Origin: Plasmodium malariae
Taxonomy: Eukaryota; Apicomplexa; Aconoidasida; Haemosporida; Plasmodiidae
Length of the DNA stretch: 64,000 bases
NCBI RefSeq assembly: GCF_900090045.1
Contig: NC_041787.1
Coordinates: forward strand, 1,198,001-1,262,000
Direction: 5' to 3'
Shown here piece by piece: positions 11,590 to 23,900 of this stretch (its first letter is position 1; each line of letters starts with the position of its first letter). The notes below the pieces were generated by a model, which saw nothing but the letters and a program-made list of their open reading frames with translations, had not been told where the DNA came from and searched no databases. The translations under genes and the position numbers were made by a program.

Positions 11590-14500
11590 CTAATTAATGA
11601 TGACTGATGCAATTTTTTTAAGTTGTATCTCTTTATCAGATAATTCCTATAAAAAAAGTTTATATGAAAAGACATAAGTTAAAATATATAATATATATGT
11701 GATACAAAGGTATATTGTCAATGTGTAAATATGAATGATAACAACGTAAAATGTATTAATATATATAATTTTAAAAACAAGTTAACCTTTTCTTTGAGAA
11801 TTAGCTTCTGCGTTTTTATTTCACATTCTTCATTTTTTTCATATAGTTCCTTTTCTAACTTCATTATTCTATTTTTCATTTCTTCCTCATTTCTAAAATA
11901 TTAAAGAAATATATATAGTATATGTGTATATTTATCACATGAGTATAACTTTTTTTAAAAAGTGGGTGAACGCACGTAATATTGTAATGTTTTCTTTTAA
12001 TTTTGTAATCTTCATAATATATATATTATATATTTTTATTACTTTTCATAATTCATAATGTATCTCTTTGATAATTCCAAGTTTTTATTGGCATTATTTA
12101 ATTCTTCGCCTAAGTTTTTGTTTAAGCCTGTGAATTTTTCAATTATTAATGCTTGTTCCTATAAAAAAAAAATTGTAAAAATTTCCATTAAAATATTTTT
12201 AAAATGAATATACAAGGCTATTTCATATTTTCATTATATATTATATTCTATTTTACGCATGTATTATTTGTAAACACTAAAATGTACCAATAAATTTTTT
12301 ATTAAATTACCTTTAAGTCATTATCACTTTTGTTTATTATGGTTTTGAGTTCTTGTATATCACTATTATATTTTTTAATACTTTTATCTTTTTCGTCTAA
12401 TTCTTTTTTTTTGTCACTTAATTCTTTAACAACTACAATTAATTTTCTATTGAAAATATGCGAAAAAAAAAAAAAAATGTAATATTTATTAATAAACCGT
12501 TACTATAATTTGTTAAAATAAATGGAAGAAAAGAAGATAATATTACTTGAATGTCCCCTCTAATTCATTATTTTGATTTTCTTCTATAGTTTTTAACTTT
12601 TCATTTTCACTCTATATTTAAAAAAAAAGAAAAGAAAAAAAAAATTACAAATAATTAAAATTTTTTTTTTTTCATTTATATTTTTTTGTTTCGATTACTG
12701 TTAGAGAATTAATAACGTTTATTCCTTCATTGATTCTATTTGTTTGATCGGTTAATTTATTATTTAATGTTTTATTTTGTGTCTGTATTTGTGTGTATTT
12801 CGTCTGAAGAGACTTTAACAATGATTCTAATGAAACTGTCCTATTTTTTATGTTTACATTTTCTTCTTCTGCTTCTTTTTTTTGTAAATATACCTCTTCA
12901 TATTTTCTTTGTAGTCTATAAAAAAAATACCAAAAAAATGACGATAAAATAAAATTACATATAATTTTTTTTTTTTCCTATTTTTTACTTTTTTTGCACA
13001 TACTCATCTATTATATCATTTTTTTGAGAAATAATATTCTCCAGATTGTTATTTTCTTGAATTTTTCTGTTAATCTCCATCTCATTTTCCTTTCTAATCT
13101 TTTGAATTAAAGCATTGTGTGCATTTTCTTTCTCCTCAATTTCTTTGTTTAACACATTTATTACATCTTTATATCTCTCGAGATCTTGTTTGTAAAGTTC
13201 TAATCTTGACTGTGATTCATTAAACTGAGAATTTAGATTTTTTATTTTATTCGAATAAAAGTTAATATCAGATGACCTTGTAATATTGTTGTGCAATAGA
13301 ATATTTAGTAAATACTTTTTGGAATATTCATCTGCATCTTTTGAATAAAACAGAAAATTATGTAATAAAAAATTAAATAAATATTGTGTGTTGTAAATGG
13401 TATCAAAATAAAAATTAAAAGAACTCTTTCTGTTTTTTACTGTTTCAAAAAATATTTTATCGAAGTTTAGGAAAAAGGAATTTTCGTAATTTGCACTTGC
13501 ATATTTATATTTTAAAGATGGAAAAATATTTCTATTTCCTATTTGTTCGTTACTACTAATATTTTTATTGAAATTTTGAGAATAATTTGAGTTCATATGA
13601 TTTAAAAAATAATTGTCATTCTTTTCACCTAATAAATACCTATTTTCTTCATCATACAAATATTTTTTATTTATGTCATCACATTCATAAGAGTTCCTTT
13701 TATTTAATTTATTCAATAATGTGTTATACGTATCATCTTCTTGCAATGCTACATTTTTTTTAGAATTTCCTTTTAAAAAACCTTTATAGTCAATAAAATT
13801 TTCTGTATAATTTTCCAAATAACTGTCTAAATTGTAATAATGCCTAACTATATTTAAAATTGCTATTTTCATATTTGAAAGTTCAATATTTTTATCAAAA
13901 TCTAAAATGGACTTTTTATATAATAGAAAGGATATGGAATAGACACAATTATAAATTATTAGAGAATCTTTTGATTCGTATAAAGAAGATATTAAAAATG
14001 TTAATGCTCCTGATTCGTACAGCGCTTTATGTATTTTAATAATATTAGGTTGATTGTTATAATGAATATTTTTTATGAATATGCTAGATTTCAAATCAGC
14101 TGTTTCGTTTAAGTTATTAGTTTTTTTATTTAATGAGTAATTTAATAAAAGAGATATATAACCACAAACTAGTTTAATATTTTTCATGTTAACACTCTTC
14201 TTTAGTTCTTCGATAAAATAATCTATATATTCAAAAGTATTTTCATGTATAGTTTCATAAAATTTTGTTTTCATTAACGTAAATAAAAAATTAATAATAA
14301 CAATTATATATCTTATTTTTTCCGTATTTCCTTCTATTGGAAATATAGCACTTGATGAGTACACATCTGGAATTACATGTAAGTTAATTAATATAGCTTT
14401 TATAACAGCATTTCTTTCATTTGTTTTTATGTTGTCAAATGTTCTACAGAATATTTCCTTATATAATTTGCTTCCTTCGTTTTCATTATTTGATGCACAG

Positions 14501-16704
14501 GAATAATTTAGATTATTTGCATTTGAATTTTTCGATAAATTACTTACTGCTACATTCGGATTTTGTCCGTTACCATTAATATATGAACTATTCAAATTTC
14601 TTAAACTATAGTTATTTGTATTTAAATGTGTTCCATAGGTAATATTATTATTCCCAATATTTTGAGCAATATCTAAGTTATTTTTTTTGGCACAAAATTG
14701 ACAGTATAAATGAATTAACTTGGAAAAAATGAGAGAAATGACTGTTGCTAAGTTTTTATTTTTATGGATAGTTGATAAGAATAGCAAATTTATGTTTTCA
14801 TTTATATTACTAAAAATTGAATTAAATTTTTTATCTTCATTATATTTCATAATATAATCATTATTTTCATTTAAAATGTGAAATATTGTTATGGAAACAT
14901 TTGGAAATTTAATTAAGATAATATAAAAAAGAAATGATATATTTGCTATAAGTTCATACTGTTTATTGGATAATAATCTGGATGAATAAGTGACAAATAT
15001 AAAAAGCACTTTTGTTATATTTATATTTTCTTCAAAAAAGTAAACAAATTTTTTATCATTAAAACAAAATATAAGTGTGTCTACAATAGTTCTCATTCTA
15101 ATTAAATTACCGTTATTTACAATATTTTCAAAAAGTAACATAGGGGAAAAATAGTTTTCTTTTTCTAACTCTTCAGGGAAAATAAATATATATGTTTTGT
15201 ATAAACTTATATAAAAATTTTTGTATATTTCAACATCATCATATTCATTTAAATATTTATAGAATTTCGATATAAAAATTTTTAACTCATTAAGATCATT
15301 ACTTGAATTCATAATTTTTTCTCTAACAGAATCTAAATTCATTAAATTATTTATTATATTTAACGATTTCAATAAAATATTACAATATGCCACTCGATTT
15401 TTTCCCAGAAAAAATAATTCCTCTTTTCCATCAATAAAAGATGATAAATTGCTATTCGTGTTTCCATTTATTACATTAGAAGATGTTAAAATCTGTTCTT
15501 TTCTGTTTCTATGTACGTTATTTTCTGCTTGTGTTTTCATCATATCCGAATACAATAAGGAGCTATCTTTTATCATATCTTCTAAATAATAATTTAAGAA
15601 ATTTAAAAGATAAAAAAAAAATTTGTAAAAATATACATTGTTATTGTATATTCTGAAAGAATTTCTTTCTCTCGCTGTTGTTCTCAAGTAGTTTATGTTC
15701 TTACTGTTAACTGTATTGTTTTGATGAAAATTGCTGTTCATTTCATTAGGAGAAGAATGATCTCTAAAATTTGAACTCGAGTATTTTCTTTTGACGTTAC
15801 TTTGTAAGCTATTCATCCTAGTAGTATTAGAATTGGAGCAACTATTTTTTTCATCCATTAAGTTTAATTCCTCATTTTCTACTTCTTTTATATCAAATAT
15901 AACTATATTACTAGTTATATTTTCTAGACAATGTAAACATAAAGTTAATAAATAGATATTATTATAATAATTTTCGTTAACTGAATCTCTAAAGAAATAA
16001 ATTTTTAGGCAATTATAAAATGATGATAAATTTCCTTTTTCTGAACTTAAAGAATATTCAATTGATCTTATAAGGTAAAATATATATTTTATTATATCAA
16101 ATTCTTCTTCTCTTTTCATTTCATTTGATGACAGATCATCATTTGTATATATTTTAGAATTTTTATCTAAATATTTCCCTTTATTTGTAAATTCGTCAGT
16201 ATTTACAATCTCTTTAATACCATCGTTAGTATAAACATTTTTCTTAAGTGCTCTATTCTCATTAGTTCTTTCATGATCTAATATTTTATCCTCTTCTGTA
16301 ATGTCTTTCTTTTTTTTTATTTCACCTCTTAACATATAATACTTAAGTTTGTCTGAAATACTTAAAATGCTAATATTATATAAAGCCTCTACATGTCTTT
16401 TATTTAACAAATCTAATTTTAAAACATAACTTTCATTTGCATAAGTCTTTTCATTATTATTGTTCTCAAAAACATTTATGACATTATCATAATAATTCCT
16501 GTGTATGTAATTATAATAATTTACTAATTCACGCATGCATTCCTCATTTTCATTTATTAAATCTAAATCATATATGTTCTTTTTATATTCTTCTAGGCAC
16601 AAATTCAAGTATTCTGAATACTCATAACTAAAATTTTCTTTCGTGTGAGAATACCTTCTTATTTCTTTGCTATGATGATTTGATAAACTATCTCTTTTGA
16701 GCAT
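11590..16704 (-). CDS. p115/USO1-like vesicle-tethering protein, seven exons
   Basis: Seven exons join perfectly in phase: 16704-12989, 12915-12699, 12611-12547, 12446-12311, 12158-12043, 11892-11787 and 11646-11590. They give 4413 coding bases (1470 residues). All introns are GT..AG with T-rich acceptors. The first exon encodes a long helical, Asn-rich region with hydrophobic armadillo-like helices, including ALYESGALTFLISSLY near residue 910. The last part of exon 1 and exons 2-7 are continuous heptad-type coiled coil rich in E, K, N and L. An armadillo head of several hundred residues followed by a coiled-coil tail is the layout of the Golgi tether p115/USO1. The region before the coil (FDKIFFETVKN) resembles the end of the p115 head. 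The family call is inference from layout and weak similarity; the exon structure is solid. Confidence 0.8.
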
Positions 16705-17881
16705 CTTTAACTTAGAAGTGCATTTATATGTATATACGCGTATGTATTATTTTATACGCACGTAAGATATGCCTAAATATACATATATTTATATATATGT
16801 ATATATATAAATACATGTATATACCTGCATACATAATACATACGTGTACACTGTTTTTTACAATTATAAATTTGTTCTTCAATTAAAATAAATACTCAGC
16901 ATAAAGGTGTTAAACAGCATGATACATTTGCATATGACAAAATAAATAATCCTTTAAAATGTGTCTAAGATTTAAATGAAAAATTTAAATTAGTGTTCCT
17001 CTTTTTTTTTTTTATAATTAAATATATTCAATGTATTATTTATATAAAATGGTATCATATCAATTAATTTAAAAAATAATTAAGGAAAAGGAAAAAACAG
17101 AGATACATATAAAATAGCACAAAGAGAAAAATATTTACAATGTCAAAATTAAGTTATTTTTACATATTATATCCATATTTATATACGTACATATATATTT
17201 AATTAAAATATAAATATTAAATTTGAAGTGGGAATTTGACAAAAGAAAATTGAGAAAAAAAAAAAAAAAAATAGTATGTATATATAAGATTAAAAGTTAC
17301 GTGCATAATTATTAGATGTAAGCTAATATCTTCTAAGAATCATTATGTATTTTCGCATTTAAAAAATTTTAAAAATTATATATATTTTTTTTTCTTTCTG
17401 TTCTGACTTCAATATTCTCAAGTGTGTGTGCATGTTGTATTCCGTTCATATATACAAATTTAATATTTATTCTTTGTTTCAAGAATTGAAGTGAATATAC
17501 ATTTAAACACATTTTTTTTTTTTATGTTTTGTTATGCTTATTTTTTTTTTTTTTTTTTTTTTTATATTTTCAATATTAATATAAAATGAAGGAAACAGTT
17601 TAACAAATTTATTTTAATATAAAACAAGTGGTACTTCCCCGGATGAATGTATTATTATTATTTTTTTTTTATTTCTTTTTTGGCATGTGTTGTTTTAAAA
17701 TTGTTAAACGCAAAAGTAGGGCTGTGAAAAAAAAAAAAAAAAAAAAAGAAAGGTCAAAAATGGCATATCTTTTTTTTATTATTATTTATAAGTTATTTGG
17801 GAATTTTATAAAAAAATATTGGAAGACATATTACTATATTTACATATATATCGACACATTTAAACTTAAACATATAAAAAC

Positions 17882-17913
<32 letters not shown>

Positions 17914-18027
17914 AATATATTTAACGTCTGCGTGGTATTCTGCCTTTTCTTGTAAGGCTTAAAAATATAATGGAATGAAACAGTTTTTATGCAAATACAG
18001 AACCGTATTTTTGCAACTAGGTAGCTA
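16705..18027. other. intergenic: upstream of the p115-like gene, downstream of the selenoprotein gene
   Basis: The stretch holds poly-T/A tracts (17260-17273, 17510-17525, 17540-17562, 17728-17746) and a TA run (17883-17910). Open frames here consist of low-complexity K, F, Y and I stretches. No gene is seen. Confidence 0.6.
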
Positions 18028-18098
18028 AATAAAAACATTTCAATATCCACGAATTCACTAGGGAATTTTCTCAAATGGACAAATCATTGGTTTTTATT
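18028..18098 (-). promoter_or_regulatory. candidate SECIS element of the SelS-like gene
   Basis: On the minus strand, AATAAAAAC (18098-18090) pairs base for base with GTTTTTATT (18036-18028). Inside this 9-bp helix comes a short internal loop, then ATGA at 18087-18084. A second helix follows, with TCCA pairing to TGGA and flanking wobble pairs. The loop carries an AAAA run, and TGA lies on the 3' side at 18042-18040. Helix I, internal loop, ATGA..TGA quartet, helix II and an A-rich apical loop are the parts of a eukaryotic SECIS. It lies about 280 bases downstream of the in-frame UGA at 18376-18374, as expected for a 3' UTR. The upper helix is weak, so folding should be tested. Confidence 0.5.
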
Positions 18099-18367
18099 AT
18101 TCTACTGAAATGTATATAATATGTATATACTTTTATATATACTTATTTATTCTTCCATTTAATATATTAGTACTCCGTGAAGATTATAAAGGATAAATTA
18201 TAGAGCACGAAAATAATTAAGGGTAAGTTTATGACAAACTAATATAATAATAATAAAAAGGGAATAGGTCTTTTAAAAAGCGTTTTAACTCTTTCCCCCC
18301 CCCTTGTTTTTGCTAATTTGTAAATATTAATCCCTAATGTTTTCCTATGCTCTTTAATTCATCCAAG

Positions 18368-18865
18368 CTATCGTCAGGATGATGTATTTTTGTACCTGAG
18401 AAAAAACATACCATACGTTTGTAAGTATACGTATGTATATATATATATTTATATATTTTTTGCATTTTTGAGACTACTGTAGAGTTACCTATTTCTTATT
18501 GATGGCCTATAATAATTTGAATAGTCCTTAAAATGGTTAAATGCTGAATTATCCTTAGAACTAGGTTTTTGTTTTGATGAGTCTAATACTTTCTCTTTTT
18601 CTTCATCTCTTTTTTTAATTTGTTCCTTCATTTTTTCTTTGTTAGCTATCATTTCTTTTTCTAATTCTTGCAATTTTTTTTCTCTAGACATTTTCATCTT
18701 TATATCCATTTCTCTGCTCCGCTTTGATTCAGAAATTTTATTTTTATATTTCGCATACTTATAAATAAATATGAAAAGTGCTATACCAATAATTAACAAG
18801 AATACATTTTTTACTGTAAGAAGGGTCATACCATTTATGACCATTTTATTATGTATCCCGTCCAT
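18368..18865 (-). CDS. selenoprotein S-like membrane protein (Plasmodium Sel4 type), two exons, UGA as Sec
   Basis: Exon 1 (18865-18489) encodes a short N-terminus, one membrane segment (about residues 19-36, VFLLIIGIALFIFIYKY), then a charged coiled coil (about 40-90) and a Ser/Tyr-rich tail. It must be spliced: a clean donor (AG|GTAACT) precedes the next stop, and a strong acceptor (TTTTTTCTCAG) starts exon 2 at 18395. In the resulting phase, exon 2 reads YKNTSS, TGA, CGA, TAG. If UGA is read as selenocysteine the protein has 134 residues with Sec next to last. Human selenoprotein S has the same plan: membrane anchor, coiled coil and Sec as the penultimate residue. Plasmodium is known to have four selenoproteins, two distantly SelK- and SelS-like. 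The likely site is the ER membrane. Alternative: a weak acceptor at GATAG gives SLDELKSIGKH instead. Confidence 0.75.
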
Positions 18866-20005
18866 TTTTCAATAAATATATATACATATATATAAAAAGA
18901 CATATATGCTAACAAAATTTATGATACATCCATAACAACTAATTAGCTCGTAATGAATAATTTTTTAGCGCCATTATCACCATTACTTTTTTAATGCTAC
19001 ACTACAGGTATTTAATTTTTTGAATAATATTAATTAAACTATTCGAATACTGTGTTAACTACAATTAAATATTAGATTTCAGTATAGTAGCAAATGGAGA
19101 AAAGAAAAAAAAAAAAAAAAAGAAGGAAAATTTGGATTAAATAAAAAGATCCATTCTTAACACATTTTACGTGAGTTTTAATGTGAAAAATAAAAAAAGA
19201 AAAAAAAGATGAATAATAAATTGGAAAATAAATCAAAAAATTAAAAAAATATTACACTAAAAAATATAAGTTGTTAAAATTTTTTAACAAGCTTTTTTTA
19301 TTAACCTTTTTGTGAATATATTTTGCACTGTAAATTATTTATTATGCCACTGTTTTGCTGTTACGATAATTTTCATTTTTCAATTATTTATTGTTTGCTG
19401 TTTATCGTATGTATGTATGTTTGTTTGTTTTTTTTTCTTTTTTTTTTTTTTTTGTAAAATTAGATAATTTATGCGTACCTCATTCCACCAGTGGAAAACT
19501 AATATTGTCAAAATTAAGGAAAATGTACATGGTTGAACTTTTTCTAGTAAGGTAACCCCTACTTTTTAATTGTGTATACAATATCAGATGTTATTATTGG
19601 AACTAGCTTACACATTTTCTAAGCAGTTGAATGTGTTTGTATAACATATTTTATAGACAATAAAGAATAGAGTTATTTATTTACAACTGTCCTTTTCAAA
19701 GAGCACAGTTGAAGATAAAAAGTAAACACATCGGATGGCGTAAGGATTGCATTTACAAAGTGGAAATGAAAATAATAAAACTTAAATATGATCATAATGA
19801 ATACGTAAAATAGGGGGAAACTGTATATTGCCCAGTGAGCAACCTTTAACTGAGATTATGAAATCACCGAATGAAAATTCCTCCGCAAGCGTTTTAAAAG
19901 GCTTAATTTTATGTATAAACTTCTTGCTGGGTAAATAAATATTAATTACAACGTGCAAGCTACTTTCAAAAACACGAACATATATATACATGTATATCAC
20001 CAACT
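18866..20005. other. intergenic, divergent promoter region
   Basis: The region lies between the start of the SelS-like gene (minus) and the candidate small gene (plus). It has poly-A/T tracts (19105-19121, 19430-19454) and GTAT/GTTT runs. The more balanced stretch at 19680-19990 carries a 73-codon minus-strand frame with no recognisable product. I see nothing else. Confidence 0.5.
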
Positions 20006-20451
20006 ATGTCAATTAAAGTGGTGCTCATTATCATCTTTTGCATTAAATCATCAGCATATGTTATACCAAAATTGAAAAATTCTAAAAAATTTAAGAGACC
20101 ATCCTTATCACATGCAGATATCGAATATTATACCTTAATCACACGCAAAATAGAAGTACATATATGTACATATATATACGTGTGTGTGCATATGATAAGT
20201 ATGAATGTAGGCTTTTACGTTTAAACAAAATAGGCAGAGACACATTATTAGTAGCAATAACGCCTGTTCCCTTTGGCATAACTCCGCCTTGCAGACGTGT
20301 GGGGCATACATATTTAAATATATATATATTTATTTATTTATGCGCAGCAAAAGCTATCTTAACGACTGCACTTCTCTTTTTTTACTTTTTCGTTATTGAA
20401 AAATTCCATATTTCCAAAAATAAAATAGGAAAAAAATTTTGTGTTTTTTAA
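20006..20451 (+). CDS. candidate small secreted or apicoplast-targeted protein, two to three exons
   Basis: From the ATG at 20006 the product starts with a clear hydrophobic signal (MSIKVVLIIIFCIKSSA). A basic Lys/Ser-rich stretch without acidic residues follows (YVIPKLKNSKKFKRPSLS), the usual bipartite apicoplast leader. The frame then runs into a TA/GT-rich stretch with GT donors (20156, 20167) and acceptors (TGTAG near 20209, AAATAG near 20232). Downstream, 20231-20295 reads GRDTLLVAITPVPFGITPPC, and after another possible intron (donor near 20300, acceptor GCGCAG near 20346) KAILTTALLFFYFF, a membrane segment ending at 20451. I cannot fix the splice sites and do not recognise the mature part. 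The leader is the best evidence. Confidence 0.4.
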
Positions 20452-20903
20452 ATTACACAATTTATGTACAAATTCACATTTTTTTAATGAAAAAAAATAA
20501 AATAATAATAGTATAGCATAAGTATAGCATTGAAATAATCTTCTTTAATGAAGGTATAAAAAATAAAATATTAAAAATTAAACAAACTAAAAATCATACA
20601 AATATAAAAAATTATTAAGAATTATAATATGTAAAAAAAAAAAAAAAAATTATGCTTAAATAAAGATTTAATTAATTATACAAAAAAATAAGGCTTTTTA
20701 TAATTAAAAATTAAGCTACATATAACATTGTATAAAATGAACTTAATTTGAAGGGTGTTTTTATTTAAAAAAAGTTACATACATATACATTACATATGTA
20801 TGTAAATGTTATATATATATATATACCGTTATACCTTGGTTACAAATAATGAATTAGAAAATTTGAATTTGTTTTATTTTGCTCCTTTTGGCCGCACTTG
20901 GCT
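20452..20903. other. intergenic, convergent 3' flanks
   Basis: A/T-rich, with poly-A at 20633-20649 and a TA run near 20808-20825. No coding or RNA gene is seen. Confidence 0.5.
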
Positions 20904-23900
20904 CTACGCCCCTTTATATTTCTTACTATCTTGCAACTTTTTGAGTAAATCTTCTTTATACTTTTTGTATGATTCCTGCGACTTCGTCATCAATTCGTTA
21001 TGAGAAAAATCAATAATATCAAAGAGGAAGTAAGGAATCAAGAAATAAGTACCCCATTCAGCTTCATTTGTCCAACCGGACACAAGGGTTAAGAATACAT
21101 AATAAAAAAAGTAATGGGTTTGCGAGAAATGCTGTTCACCTAATTCTATAAATATATTGTTAAAAACATATTTCGTAAGTAAATGTAACATGGAACGTGG
21201 TTGATTCCTTTCACTACTAAAAATTTCATTTCCATTAAAAATATTTTTACCAAAATCATAATTTAAAGTCTTTAAATCTTCCACTCTGAACATTATTGTA
21301 GATTTTTTTTCTTCTTCTGGGTCATGGAAATCATTTAAGCCTGGAATTGCCATAATTAGAGGTACTGGATCATAATTAATACTTATGTTATTTGTAATAA
21401 CGCCGCTCTTTCTAAACTCATAACAATATATATCATCATAAAACATAGGCATTCCAAATGTGATTGCATATATTTTTATTTTAGGATTATTTTTAACATT
21501 CAGTATTTTTGTTAAATAAAAGGAACTTATATTTGCCATAGCTGCACCAAAAGAATGTCCGGTAAAAATAATAATATATGGATTTTCTTTTGTATATTTT
21601 GATTTTTCATCATTAATTTCGTTAAGTATATCTTTCTTTAACACATGTAAATAGGGTTTTACAACTCGTTTAAAAATAAACAGATATGCTTTGTGTACTT
21701 TTCCTTTTGTTAAGTAAGGATAAGAAATTAATTCATATATCAAATTAAAAACCCACATAAAAGGACTAGTTGTACCTTGAAAAGCGATAATATTTTCAAC
21801 TAAGTGAAATTTTGTTTTATCATAATTTGGTATTGGATACCTTTTACTTCTTTTAAAAGATATAAAAAGTTGAATTGGATCAATATATCTAAAATAAACA
21901 TATTTATCTTCATCAATATTATGCAAGTTAACTATTTGTGGTGCTAATATACTTCCAACATGAACTATATACCATGGGTGAGGAACAAATTTCGAGGTCT
22001 CCCATTTTTTTAATAAATTCCACATTTTGCATAAAAGATATACTTTATGTGTAAATAAATAACAAACATACCATGTTTGATATAATTTTCTTTTTTCATC
22101 AGAAGCATCTGAAATATCTTTAAGTAAATCTATATCAAATTTCATTTCAAAATTAATAGGTACAAAAATATCTATAATATTTGTATTGAGATAATCAAAT
22201 ATAGGTAAATCTACTATTCGTTCTTTTACAATTATTTCATTTTTTTCTTCTGTCGTTAAGTAGTAATGCTCTTTTAAATATGTTGCACAACCAAACATAA
22301 TTGTAATAATAAAATTTATTAAATCATACCATTGTTTATGTCTTTCTATTATATTATTTAAACATTTCCCTATGTTATGTTCTGTTTTAGATTCTTCCAC
22401 AATTTCTTCATTTAGAAGAAATAATATATCAAGTAAGTTTGAATCTTCTACATTCTTAATACACTGTTTCACAGACAACCTTTTAAATGTTTTTATTATA
22501 TTTAAAAATAAACGATATAAAATAGACTTCTTACTTGTTATCTTTATTCTATTAACATATGGATTTTTCTTTAAATGATTTGATAAAAAACAGATTTTTT
22601 CAATTAGTGTACTTTTTAAAGGTAAATATTCTCCATCACATACACTCGATTTTAAATAATATTCTTTAAACATAATTGGATCAATATCTATTTTACTTAA
22701 ATCTGCATAATAACATACTTCTTGAAATGTAGCATTATCTTCTTCATTACTAGAAGCTACAAAATTGGAATATAACTTTTCTCTTATTTTTTGTTCATTT
22801 ACTATATGCAAATTGTTTAGAGATATATCATAACCTTTATGATATTTCATTTTTAATACATATTCATTCTTATAATTTAAATCTACTAACTCCCTACTTT
22901 TAATGATCTTATCATAATAATCATTCAAATCATTTTCTTTTAATTTCTTATTATAAAGCTTTAACTCATTTTTATATTTTACGTACACATTCGTGTATTT
23001 AGTCTTATAGCAAAATCTATCCCTTTTCCCGTATTCTTTTTCACTAGTTTCTCCCGCAATGCGGCAACTACTAACGCTTCTAATATTCCCACTACTGCTA
23101 TTATCAAGGCCGATAAAGATACTACTAATATCACCATTACAGCTAACAATACTACTAATATTTCCATTACTGCTAAGGATACTACTAATATCTCCATTTC
23201 TACTAACGATATTACTAATATCACCACTGCTGCTAACGATACTACTAATATCACCACTGCTGCTAACACTACTACTTATATCAGAACTACCGTCAATACT
23301 ACTTTTATTACTATCTTTATTATTACTATCATTATTATTACTATCATTATTGTTACTATCATTATTGTTACTATTATTATTATTACTGATATCACTGAAG
23401 TCATTACTACTTCCACTGAACATAAAATCCTCCAGTTCCTCCAGTTCATCAAGGTGCTTGTTTATTACTTCTTCGATGTCCTCCTCCTCCTCTTCTTCTT
23501 CTTCGTCCACGTTTTCATATACCACCTCATCCTCGGTGTCCACTACATTATCATCTTCCTCATCCTCTTCGTCAAAATCTTCCTCTTCCTCATCATCATC
23601 ATATAGCAGTTCTTCAAAATGTTCGCTCATTCGTTTTTCTCTGTTTAGATTTTTGTCTGCGTTAATTTGGATTTCTTTCCTCTGTTCTTTTTCTTCAAGC
23701 TCTTTTTTTTCTACTTGCATTCTTTCATTACTTAGCTCCGTTTCTTTATTAACTTGAGCTCCTTCATCCGGTTTTGCTTCCTTATTCTTTTTAACTACTT
23801 TATTCTTTTTAGCTACTTTATTCTTTTTAGCTACTTTTTTCCTCTTAGATACCTTATTCTTTTTTACTATCTTACTTTGTTTAGCTTCCTTATTCTGTTT

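Noticed and set aside
12740..12952. 70-codon plus-strand frame
   Set aside because: It is the antisense shadow of exon 2 of the p115-like gene, which splices in phase on the minus strand.
17883..18074. 63-codon minus-strand frame ending in TYIYIYI
   Set aside because: It is mostly microsatellite translation and overlaps the SECIS-like element; no protein features.
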